A DNA stretch of 64,000 bases, from contig CANNCZ010000001.1 in NCBI GenBank assembly GCA_947503275.1, positions 124,001-188,000 on the forward strand, read 5' to 3'. A model generated the notes under the pieces. The model had not been told where the DNA came from and ran no database searches. It saw only the letters and a program-made list of their open reading frames with translations. A program made the position numbers and the translations under genes. This document shows, in pieces, positions 55,828 to 64,000 of this stretch; position 1 is the stretch's first letter; each line of letters opens with the position of its first letter. This stretch comes from an uncultured Erythrobacter sp. Lineage in GTDB: Bacteria; Pseudomonadota; Alphaproteobacteria; Sphingomonadales; Sphingomonadaceae.

Positions 55828-57310
55828 TTACTCCAGCCCTAGCTCGGTAAGGTTCATGGTTGCCGCATTGTAGCTTGCAGAAGCGAGCCTACCGGTAAGG
55901 TCCGCGCGGATCTGGCGGATTTGCGCATCAGCGGCGCGTTCTTCGCGCAGGTTTACGAGGAAGAAGTCGCCTGCGCCCAGCGAGAAACGGCGGCGCTCTG
56001 CAGCGACCATAGCGGATGCCTGCTCGACCTCATCGCCGGCTAAGTCCGCGAGCTGCAATGCAGCGTTGAGGTTGGTAAGAATGTTGTCGAGCTCAACCTC
56101 AATCCGATCAGCGATGCGGCGTTCGCGCAGCTCGATCTCGCGCAATTCCGCTTCCGCGCGTTGCAGTCGCCCTCGCGCTTCACGCCGTTGCAGAGGTACG
56201 GTGAAGGTTACGCCCACGGTCGTATCGGTGGAATCAAAAGTCGACCCGCCATCGCCGACGGGGCCAAAGTCACGGCTCAACTCAACATTCAAATCTAGCT
56301 GCGGTTGCAGATCATTGCGGCGCAGCTCGACCTTGTTCTGCGCGCGCTCCAAAGCAAGACGAAACGTCTGAAGTTCGGGCCGGTTCTCCAAAACATCGCT
56401 ACGCTGCATTTCGAGCAGCGACTGCATATCGGGTAGTGCCGCCAGGTCGCGCGCCTCAGGCAGTTGCTGACGTGTTGGCGCGATCATGCGCCCATTGGTA
56501 TCGCGCAGATAATAGCTCAGCGAGATAGCGGTAGTCTGAAAATTGCGTTGCGCCTCTGCCAGCAAGGTCCGGCGGCGGATGACGTTCTGTTCGTTTTCGG
56601 TGAGCGCGATGCGCGCCGTTGCCCCTTCGCGGACCTGGCGAGCAATGCCTATCGAGCGTGCCTCTGCGATTTCGAGCAATTCTTCGTAGACGCGAATTTC
56701 GCTGCCCGCCGCGACCCAGCGCCAATAGGCTTTGAGCGCCTCGTGTTGAACATTCAGCTGAACCAGTAACACATCCAGACCTGCTTGGCCCGCCGCTAGC
56801 CGCGTGTCCTCTACCGTAAAACGGCGCTGGTCGATCCGGCGATTGCGCAAGAGGGACAGCAGCCCGCCAACCTTAAACTCGCCCAATTGGTTGGTGTTGT
56901 AGATGTTCTCGTAGATGGGAAAGCGACCATCGGACAGGCGATAGCTGCCATAGATTTCCGCCCCCATGGTGGCTAGTGGCTGGCTTGCGCCGACTTCGGC
57001 ATAGCCGCCTGAAAACGTGCCGGTGACGCGGTCATAGGCCTCGCCTTTTAAGATCAGGTCGAATGCGCCATCAGCAGACAATTGGTCAGAGCGTGCCGCC
57101 GCCTCGCGCTCAAAGCTTTCGAGGATGCTGGGGAATGTCAGTGAGGAACTTCGCAGCACCGCCTCTGGCTTTAACGTGCCGGTGGCGAGAGCCTCGACCA
57201 AGGGGTCTTCGTTTGCCTCAATATTCTGCGCCGCCACATGCGCGGCCGGGGCAGGGGCAAGCGCGAGGGTAAGCAAAGCCAACGCATATGCGATCGCGGC
57301 GATGCGCATG
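55828..57310 (-). CDS. TolC-family outer membrane protein
   Basis: Signal-like 'MRIAAIAYALALLTLALAPAPAAHVAAQ', TolC coiled-coil repeats; first gene downstream of HlyD in same operon. Confidence 0.85.
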
Positions 57311-57311
57311 A

Positions 57312-58364
57312 TTATGCACCTTGTCCCGATGCACCAGCGGTGCTTGGCGTTGGAGAATTGGCAGGAACTTCGGGTGGGAAGTTGTTGAGTTGGCGCCAAA
57401 CTTCATATCCAACTGGCACTGTCTCAAGCAGAATCCATGAACGGACCACTGTTCCGAAGCGGGCAAAGCGATCCTCTGGCCATTGCAGTTCTGCCTCGGG
57501 ATCCTCGGCGATCAGCACGCGGAAACGGCCATCGGGCTGTGCGACTTGATCGACGGTCGTGACGATGGCGGGAAAGGTCCCGATTGCAACTGACGGCCAG
57601 CCGCTGAATTGTACTGCGGGCCAGCCTTCAAATTCGACACGCGCTTTGTCACCAGCCTGCACAAGAGCCACATCGCGACCGTCCACGAACACCTCAATCA
57701 CGCGTTGATGGACTTCTGGCACAAATGTCGCGAGCACTTGGCCTGAGCTCACGATGGTCGCGGAATCTCCAGCATTGATGCTTTGGATAAAGCCATCGCG
57801 CGGGGCGACGATCAATTGCTCGGACTGGCGGGCCAAATTGGTTTCGGTCCGCGCGAGGTTGGCCTGTGCCTCGGCCACGCGCCCGCGCATTTCTTCTACC
57901 CGGATTTGTGCCTGCTCATAATCACGCCGAGCCGTCAGGCCCGCCCCAAACAATTCGCGCATCCGGCGAAGGTCAATCTCGGCGGTGGATTGGGCGTTGC
58001 GCGCTGCCTGAAGCTGGATTTCGACCTGAGTGCGCTCAGCCTGCAAACGCTCAACCAGATTGGGATCGACATCGGCAATGCGTGCAATCGGATCGCCTTT
58101 GTTGACCCGGCTGCCATCGCGCACAAACCATTCCTCGATCCGGCCTGATACCAGTGCGTTGATCTCTTGCTGGCGCTCATCGGGATTGACGGTCGTCACC
58201 ACTCCACGCCCACCGATGGTTTGCACCCAAGGAACCGTGATCAAGAAAACAATCGTAGCGATAATCGCAATCATCACGATCACGAAAACAGCACGGAAAA
58301 CGCGCGGTGTCTTAACGCTCGCAAGCGCGGTGAAATGCTCCATATCTTTGGGAATCTGGGCCAT
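57312..58364 (-). CDS. HlyD-family periplasmic adaptor
   Basis: Single N-terminal TM, 'VSGRIEEWFVRDGSRVNKGDPIARIADVDP', 'APRDGFIQSINAGDSATIVSSGQVLATFVPE'. Confidence 0.88.
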   Translation of the reverse strand: MAQIPKDMEHFTALASVKTPRVFRAVFVIVMIAIIATIVFLITVPWVQTIGGRGVVTTVNPDERQQEINALVSGRIEEWFVRDGSRVNKGDPIARIADVDPNLVERLQAERTQVEIQLQAARNAQSTAEIDLRRMRELFGAGLTARRDYEQAQIRVEEMRGRVAEAQANLARTETNLARQSEQLIVAPRDGFIQSINAGDSATIVSSGQVLATFVPEVHQRVIEVFVDGRDVALVQAGDKARVEFEGWPAVQFSGWPSVAIGTFPAIVTTVDQVAQPDGRFRVLIAEDPEAELQWPEDRFARFGTVVRSWILLETVPVGYEVWRQLNNFPPEVPANSPTPSTAGASGQGA

Positions 58365-58366
58365 CC

Positions 58367-60154
58367 CTATTCCCCCACCGCGGGGACAGGATCGGTCGAA
58401 AGCAGATTAGAGGATGCAGGGCCGCGCGGCGGCTTGTTGTTAACTGCCATATAGAAGGCGTCGAAATCGTCATAGAAGCGCTGTTGATCCGCTTCGAGAT
58501 AGAGGAACTGGTCAAAGCCCAGATCAATCCGTCGGTTTGAGAAATAGATGACGGTGGAATAGGCCTGCGTGCGCAATTCCGTAATCGCACGGGCCAGATT
58601 GTCGTCATCGACCATGTCGAACAGGCGGCTGAGCACCAGAACTCGTGGTTTTTCGAGGAGTGCATTAGCGAGCTTCAGCTGCTGCAATTCCACAGATGAG
58701 AGCGGCCAACCAGTAGGCGAAATCGGCGTGTCCAATCCCTTGTCAAAGCTAGAGATGGTTTCGATCAGGCCCACCGTCTCCAACGCGCCTACCATGCGCT
58801 TACTCGCCGTATCAGGGCAGGACAATTCAAGGTATTCGCGGATGGTCATGCCAACAAAGGTCGGACGTTCAAGGACATGCACATCCTTGCGCAGATTGTA
58901 TGTCTCAATGTCCTGAAAATCGATCCTGCCCATTGTGAGGAAACCAGATTTGGGCCGCTCATGCATTTTAAGGAGGTTGGTGAAAAGCCGCTGCACCCCG
59001 TGATCGCTAGCCGCAGCCATGACGATGCTGCCGCTCGGGATGTCGAGGTTGAACTGAGCCTCTCCATGCCGCGCTGTACCGCTGGCGCGTTGAAAGACGA
59101 GCGTATGATCATCGCCGGTAATCGGGTTCTCCCCACCCGGTTCTTCTTGTTCGACATCATAGAACAAGGTGATCTCTTCAATTGCTGCGCACAGGTCATA
59201 AAAGTAGGTGAGATAGGTGCCGAGCTGTGCGACCCCAAAAAAGGCCACTGACAAAACCAGTTCAGCTGCGACCAACTGACCCAGTCCCAGCTGGCCTTGG
59301 ATAACCAGCCATCCGCCCAATCCGAGCAGTGCTGCGCTCGCACCTGCATAAAGCAGCAAAAACGCGATGGTTTGCGAAAAATGTTGACGGAAATGGCGTT
59401 TTCGCTCGGCCAGATATTGGTGCGTAAACTCATCGGTCCGCTCTAACGCATAGTCAACGCGACGCTGTGATTTGAAGAACCCGTTGGAGCCGCCAATTGT
59501 CTCCAGCCAACCAGCGGTGTTGTGTTTTGCGTGAGACAAATCGATCCCCGTCCGCACTGCGCGCGCTCCCCAGACCAGCCAGATGATCCAGATCAATGCG
59601 GACATTACGAGAGTGAAAACTAGGAAAAGCGGGTGGTACAACGAGACGAGAACGAACCCGACCGCGACCTGAAGGACAATGGAGAACCCACCGATAAACA
59701 GCACCGGAAGCGCCTTTTGAACGTTGATCACGTCGAAATAGCGGTTGAACAGGGCGCTGGATTTGCTGTCACCAAAGAACGGGTCTTGAGCATAGACAGA
59801 TATCAACGAGATCTCTGCCACCATACGGGCATAAAATCGCCGGGCAAACAGCTCCATCAAATGGATGCGCAAGGCGTAAAGCAGACCAAAAATGACCAGC
59901 AATCCGAACAGCGTCAGGGACAGCATCACCAATGGCGCGGCGAGCGCTGTGTTGGCGACCGTATTGACCAACATCTGTACCGAAATCGGTGTCGCCAACG
60001 ACAACAGGCTGATGCCGATGCCATAGACGATAGCGAGCCAGTAAAAACTGCCTTCTGGCTTCAAAATCTCGTAAAAACGACGAAAAAACGTCACCATCGA
60101 GATGCGCGATCCATAACTCGGATTATCAATTGCCATGAGTGCCGTATCGTCCAA
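58367..60154 (-). CDS. ABC exporter-like protein with degenerate nucleotide-binding domain
   Basis: Six-TM ABC membrane domain; NBD-like region lacks Walker A ('SIVMAAASDHGVQRLF'), signature ('PLSSVELQQLKLANALL') and DE of Walker B ('PRVLVLSRLFDMVDDDN'). Confidence 0.82.
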   Translation of the reverse strand: MDDTALMAIDNPSYGSRISMVTFFRRFYEILKPEGSFYWLAIVYGIGISLLSLATPISVQMLVNTVANTALAAPLVMLSLTLFGLLVIFGLLYALRIHLMELFARRFYARMVAEISLISVYAQDPFFGDSKSSALFNRYFDVINVQKALPVLFIGGFSIVLQVAVGFVLVSLYHPLFLVFTLVMSALIWIIWLVWGARAVRTGIDLSHAKHNTAGWLETIGGSNGFFKSQRRVDYALERTDEFTHQYLAERKRHFRQHFSQTIAFLLLYAGASAALLGLGGWLVIQGQLGLGQLVAAELVLSVAFFGVAQLGTYLTYFYDLCAAIEEITLFYDVEQEEPGGENPITGDDHTLVFQRASGTARHGEAQFNLDIPSGSIVMAAASDHGVQRLFTNLLKMHERPKSGFLTMGRIDFQDIETYNLRKDVHVLERPTFVGMTIREYLELSCPDTASKRMVGALETVGLIETISSFDKGLDTPISPTGWPLSSVELQQLKLANALLEKPRVLVLSRLFDMVDDDNLARAITELRTQAYSTVIYFSNRRIDLGFDQFLYLEADQQRFYDDFDAFYMAVNNKPPRGPASSNLLSTDPVPAVGE

Positions 60155-60333
60155 TTCAGCATCAAAAAAACGTCGCCTCTGAGACCAACCGGCATCCCGA
60201 GACCGATTCGCCAGTCAGGCTTGCGCCAGCTGCAACACTCTTCGAACGCGCGATTTGGCGCTGGGTTCCTCAAGTGTGGTCGATCGCTAAAGGGTGGCCT
60301 GCTCAGATGTGGACTTGCGCAAAGAGATCACCG

Positions 60334-61446
60334 ATGGCGTTTGGCATGACAAATCACCGCGAGCATCTGGTGTTGATCGGCGCAGGCCATGCGCATGTCG
60401 CCGTGCTGGCCGACTGGATCCAGCATGGTCTCCCATGTGAACGGGCCACTTTGCTGACGCCGCATGCCCATCTGCGATATTCAGGTACGGTGCCCGGCTG
60501 GATCGCGGGTCAATATGAGCGCGATGCCGGGACCGTGGATGTTGCAGCATTAGCAAAGCGTGCTGGAGTGCAGTGGGTGCAAGGGATGTGTTCGCGGATT
60601 GACCCGGACGCCAATCGAATTGTGACGGATGGTGGCTCCACCATCGAGTTCGATTGCGCGTCGATTGATACAGGCGGTGTGGGTCGCGCGAACCGGATAT
60701 TGGGCCATGACTCGCGCCTCATTGATATTCGCCCGATTGACCGCTTTGTGGAGAAGATGGTGCAGATGAACATCCCCGCGCGGATCGCGATTGTCGGCGG
60801 CGGGGCGGGGGGTGTGGAATTGGCCTTCGCCCTGCGCAACACCAGCGGGCCGGAAGTGGTCACTCTCATCACGGGGGCAGATGGACTGTTGCCGGGTTTT
60901 GCTGAGTCTGTGCGCAATCGCGTTCGCGCTGAATTGGTGGCTCAGTCTGTAACGCTGGTCGAGACGAATGCCCGGCTTGAGGACGGCGCCCTCCATGGGT
61001 GCGACCAATCACTAGAACCAACCGATCTGATCATTGCTGCCTTGGGCAGTGCTGCACCCGAATGGCCCCGTGAAAGCGGGCTGGCTTGCGATGCGGCGGG
61101 GTTTATCGCGGTTGACCAGCATCAGCGCTCCATTTCGCACACGCATATCTTCGCCGTGGGTGATATCGCATCGCGGCAGGATCGCATCGTTCCGCATTCG
61201 GGCGTCCATGCTGTCCATGCAGGGCCGATCCTTGCCACCAATCTGCGCAAGCTTATGCTGGGCCACGAACCCTCGGCCAGTTACACACCGTGCCCCACCA
61301 ATCTCTATCTGATTTCGACCGGAGACGGCAGTGCGATTGGCAGCTACGGACCACTAGCTGCACAAGGCCGATGGGTCGCAAAGCTCAAGCATTGGATCGA
61401 CAAACGCTGGCTTTCCCAATACGCGGACCTTGCAAAAGACGTGTAA
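60334..61446 (+). CDS. NDH-2/SelD-associated-type FAD-dependent pyridine nucleotide oxidoreductase
   Basis: 'HLVLIGAGHAHVAVLADW', 'IAIVGGGAGGVELAFALR', 'HIFAVGDIA'. Start 60334 or 60346; the listed 60139 start overlaps the divergent gene. Confidence 0.8.
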   Translation: MAFGMTNHREHLVLIGAGHAHVAVLADWIQHGLPCERATLLTPHAHLRYSGTVPGWIAGQYERDAGTVDVAALAKRAGVQWVQGMCSRIDPDANRIVTDGGSTIEFDCASIDTGGVGRANRILGHDSRLIDIRPIDRFVEKMVQMNIPARIAIVGGGAGGVELAFALRNTSGPEVVTLITGADGLLPGFAESVRNRVRAELVAQSVTLVETNARLEDGALHGCDQSLEPTDLIIAALGSAAPEWPRESGLACDAAGFIAVDQHQRSISHTHIFAVGDIASRQDRIVPHSGVHAVHAGPILATNLRKLMLGHEPSASYTPCPTNLYLISTGDGSAIGSYGPLAAQGRWVAKLKHWIDKRWLSQYADLAKDV

Positions 61447-61488
61447 CCGGCGCGCCATGCTAGGCGAACCGGGCGCAAAGGGGTTTTC

Positions 61489-63627
61489 ATGAAGAAGCTT
61501 GTCATTATTGCCGGATTGGCTGCGCTCATCGTTGCTTATTTCGTGTTCGATTTGGGTGCGTATCTCACGCTTGATGGGATTAAGCAGGTCGCCGATGATG
61601 TAGGCGCGTTTTACGACCGCAATCCAGCGCTCGTGATCGGTGCGTTTTTCCTGATTTATGTCGCCGTCACTGCCGCTTCGTTGCCCGGAGCGGCGATTAT
61701 GACGCTGGCGGCGGGCGCGCTGTTCGGGCTGGTAACGGGCACCATTGTTGTCTCCTTCGCATCGACGATTGGCGCGACTTTGGCCTTCCTCGCTTCACGC
61801 TATGTATTGCGCGACACGATTGAGGCGCGTTTTGGCGACCGTCTGAAAGCGATCAATGCAGGGTTGGAGCGGGATGGAGCATTCTACCTCTTCACCATCC
61901 GCATGATCCCGCTGATCCCGTTTTTCGTAGTCAATTTGGTCATGGGCCTGAGCCGGATCAAAACCTGGACCTACGCTTGGGTTAGCCAGGTGGGCATGTT
62001 GCTCGCGACGATCGTATTCGTGAATGCTGGCACGCAATTGGCTCAGATTGAGAGCACCTCTGGCCTGCTTTCGCCCGCAGTGTTGGGCAGCTTTGTTCTG
62101 CTCGCCATCGTCCCATGGATTGCCAAAGGGATCATCGGATTGATCAAGCGGCGCAAGGTCTATGCAGGCTTTACCCGCCCCAAAAGCTATGACCGCAATA
62201 TGATCGTCATCGGTGCAGGATCGGCGGGTTTGGTCTCCTCGTTGATCGCGGCAACGGTGAAGGCGAAAGTTACTCTCGTTGAAGCCAATGCGATGGGCGG
62301 CGATTGCCTCAACACCGGATGCGTCCCGTCCAAAGCTTTGATCAAAAGCGCCAAGGTTGCAGCGACGATGCGTCATGCTGATCGCTACGGCATCACGCCG
62401 GTTGAGCCTGAAATCCCGTTCCGCGAAACGATGGCTCGGGTGATGGATATCATCAAGGCGATTGAGCCGCATGACAGCGTCGAACGCTATGAAGGCTTGG
62501 GCGTCGATGTGGTTCAAGGCTATGCCAAGATTATCGACCCATGGACGGTTGAGATTGCGCTTAACGAAGGCGGCACACAGCGCTTGACCGCGCGTAGCAT
62601 TGTGATTGCCAGCGGCGCAGAGCCGGTCGTGCCCCCAATCGAGGGGATCGAGACCTCCGGCTACCTCACCAGCGAGACCCTATGGGAAGCCTTTGGCGAA
62701 ATAGATCAAGCGCCTGCACGGGTCGCGGTTCTGGGAGGCGGTCCGATTGGGTGCGAATTGTCGCAAGCACTCGCTCGATTGGGATCGCAGGTTACGCAGG
62801 TGGAAATGGCGGACCGGGTGCTTGGCCGCGAGGACGAAGAAGTGTCCGAGCTTGCGCACAAAGTGCTGGAGCAATCCGGCGTCAATGTGCTCACCGAACA
62901 CCGCGCGGTTCGGGTTGCGGACAGTATGCTCTATGCGGATAAGGACGGCACCGAAGTTGCGGTGCCCTATGATGCTCTCATCATAGCAGTGGGTCGGAAG
63001 GCGCGGCTGAAAGGCTTTGGGCTCGAAGATATCGGCGTCGATACCGACCGCACGGTTGTTACTGACGAATTCCTCGCCACCAAATTCCCTAACATCTTCG
63101 CCGCGGGCGACGTTGCTGGCCCCTATCAATTCACTCACACCGCCAGCCATCAGGCGTGGTTTGCAAGTGTCAACGCGCTGTTTGGCCAATTCAAGAAGTT
63201 CAAAGCCGATTACAGCGTGATCCCGGCGGTCACATTCCTCGATCCCGAAGTTGCCCGCGTTGGCCTGAACGAAACCGAAGCGCGCGAGCAAGGTATCGAA
63301 TTTGACGTAACCACATACGGCCTCGACGATCTTGACCGTGCGATTACCGAAAGCGAGACAACAGGCTTCGTCAAAGTGCTCACCAAACCGGGCAAGGACA
63401 CGATCCTAGGCGCGACGATTGTTGGCAGCCATGCGGGCGAATTGCTGGCCGAATATGTGCTGGCGATGAAGCACAAATTGGGCCTCAACAAAATCCTCGG
63501 CACGATCCATTCCTACCCCACCATGGCAGAGGCCAATAAGTTCGCCGCGGGCAATTGGAAGAAGGCGAACAAGCCCGAAGGCCTGCTTCGCTGGGTCGAG
63601 AAATACCACGATTGGCGCCGGGGATAA
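61489..63627 (+). CDS. TVP38/TMEM64 (DedA-like) membrane domain fused to mercuric-reductase-like FAD disulfide oxidoreductase
   Basis: N-term 'SLPGAAIMTLAAGALFGLVTGTIVVSFASTIGATLAFLASRYVLRDTIEARFG'; C-term 'GGDCLNTGCVPSKALIKSAK', 'IFAAGDVAGPYQFTHTASHQAWFA'. Confidence 0.9.
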   Translation: MKKLVIIAGLAALIVAYFVFDLGAYLTLDGIKQVADDVGAFYDRNPALVIGAFFLIYVAVTAASLPGAAIMTLAAGALFGLVTGTIVVSFASTIGATLAFLASRYVLRDTIEARFGDRLKAINAGLERDGAFYLFTIRMIPLIPFFVVNLVMGLSRIKTWTYAWVSQVGMLLATIVFVNAGTQLAQIESTSGLLSPAVLGSFVLLAIVPWIAKGIIGLIKRRKVYAGFTRPKSYDRNMIVIGAGSAGLVSSLIAATVKAKVTLVEANAMGGDCLNTGCVPSKALIKSAKVAATMRHADRYGITPVEPEIPFRETMARVMDIIKAIEPHDSVERYEGLGVDVVQGYAKIIDPWTVEIALNEGGTQRLTARSIVIASGAEPVVPPIEGIETSGYLTSETLWEAFGEIDQAPARVAVLGGGPIGCELSQALARLGSQVTQVEMADRVLGREDEEVSELAHKVLEQSGVNVLTEHRAVRVADSMLYADKDGTEVAVPYDALIIAVGRKARLKGFGLEDIGVDTDRTVVTDEFLATKFPNIFAAGDVAGPYQFTHTASHQAWFASVNALFGQFKKFKADYSVIPAVTFLDPEVARVGLNETEAREQGIEFDVTTYGLDDLDRAITESETTGFVKVLTKPGKDTILGATIVGSHAGELLAEYVLAMKHKLGLNKILGTIHSYPTMAEANKFAAGNWKKANKPEGLLRWVEKYHDWRRG

Positions 63628-63630
63628 GGT

Positions 63631-64000
63631 TTGGAGATTTTCGACCAGTTTCGCGGGATCATCGGGATCGCCGTTCTGCTCATGATCGCATGGGCGATGA
63701 GCGAGGATCGCGGTAGCAGACCCGGTGCACGCTGGATCCTGGGCGCGCTTGCAATGCAAGGCCTTTTGGCGCTGCTCATCGTGCGGGTGCCGTTTATCTG
63801 GGACACGATGAAGGCGGCGAATGATGGCGTGCGCGCTATCGAGCAGGCGACACTGGCCGGATCGTCTTACATGTTCGGCTATCTCGGCGGGGCACCTCTG
63901 CCCTTTGATGTTGCAGAAGGCGCTGACCCTCCGCTGATTATCGCCTTTCAGATATTGCCGCTCGTCATTGTCTTTTCCGCGCTTGCGGCCTTGCTGTGGC
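63631..64000 (+). CDS. CNT (NupC-type) nucleoside transporter, N-terminal part (truncated by window end)
   Basis: Open frame to window end: 'LEIFDQFRGIIGIAVLLMIAWAMSEDRGSRPGARWILGALAMQGLLALLIVRVPFIWDTMKAANDGVRAIEQATLAGSSYMFGYLGG'; TTG start tentative; not in supplied ORF list. Confidence 0.72.
   Translation, partial: MEIFDQFRGIIGIAVLLMIAWAMSEDRGSRPGARWILGALAMQGLLALLIVRVPFIWDTMKAANDGVRAIEQATLAGSSYMFGYLGGAPLPFDVAEGADPPLIIAFQILPLVIVFSALAALLW

Noticed and set aside
58367-60154. Calling the degenerate ABC gene a pseudogene
   Set aside because: Frame is intact over 595 codons, tightly spaced with HlyD and TolC, membrane domain well formed.
1-64000. Prophage, transposon or integrative element
   Set aside because: No integrase, transposase, phage structural genes, tRNA-adjacent att sites or terminal repeats seen.

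Overview
Proteobacterial chromosome segment, probably alphaproteobacterial / Sphingomonadales-like (inferred from gene families only). It is densely coding on both strands; I recognised no rRNA, tRNA, CRISPR array or transposon. Blocks: (A) ~1-25.8 kb, surface/secretion region: partial TolC-like protein; TPR + monoheme cytochrome c + SARP-like regulator fused to an alpha/beta hydrolase; TIGR03032-like protein; a ~3.67k-aa autotransporter with about 50 degenerate beta-helix repeat units; GT2 glycosyltransferase; ABC exporter; TpsB transporter; FecR-domain Asp/Gly/Asn-rich protein; CHASE2-EAL protein. (B) 25.8-30 kb: paired acyl-CoA dehydrogenases and an FAD-linked oxidase. (C) 30.2-47.1 kb, the most striking region: two convergent multiheme-cytochrome operons. 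The + operon encodes a pentaheme cytochrome, a two-domain HbpS/GlcG-like lipoprotein, an outer-membrane-barrel candidate and a 1430-aa decaheme cytochrome fused to an LVIVD-type propeller. The - operon encodes an FAD oxidoreductase / tandem cNMP-binding / 4x[4Fe-4S] fusion, a membrane cytochrome b-like protein, an FHA-TM-decaheme fusion and a CpdA-like phosphodiesterase. Together they suggest a cyclic-nucleotide- and phospho-signal-responsive trans-envelope electron conduit. A CcmI-like TPR gene lies next to it. (D) 47-56 kb: gdhA, CsaA-like, a molybdenum hydroxylase operon (IorAB-like, cytochrome c, XdhC, MocA-like), acs. (E) 55.8-64 kb: TolC/HlyD/ABC tripartite system whose ABC protein has a degenerate (pseudo-ATPase) NBD, FAD oxidoreductases including a TVP38/DedA-type fusion, and the start of a CNT nucleoside transporter. 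All calls are from reading translated sequence; no database search was run.
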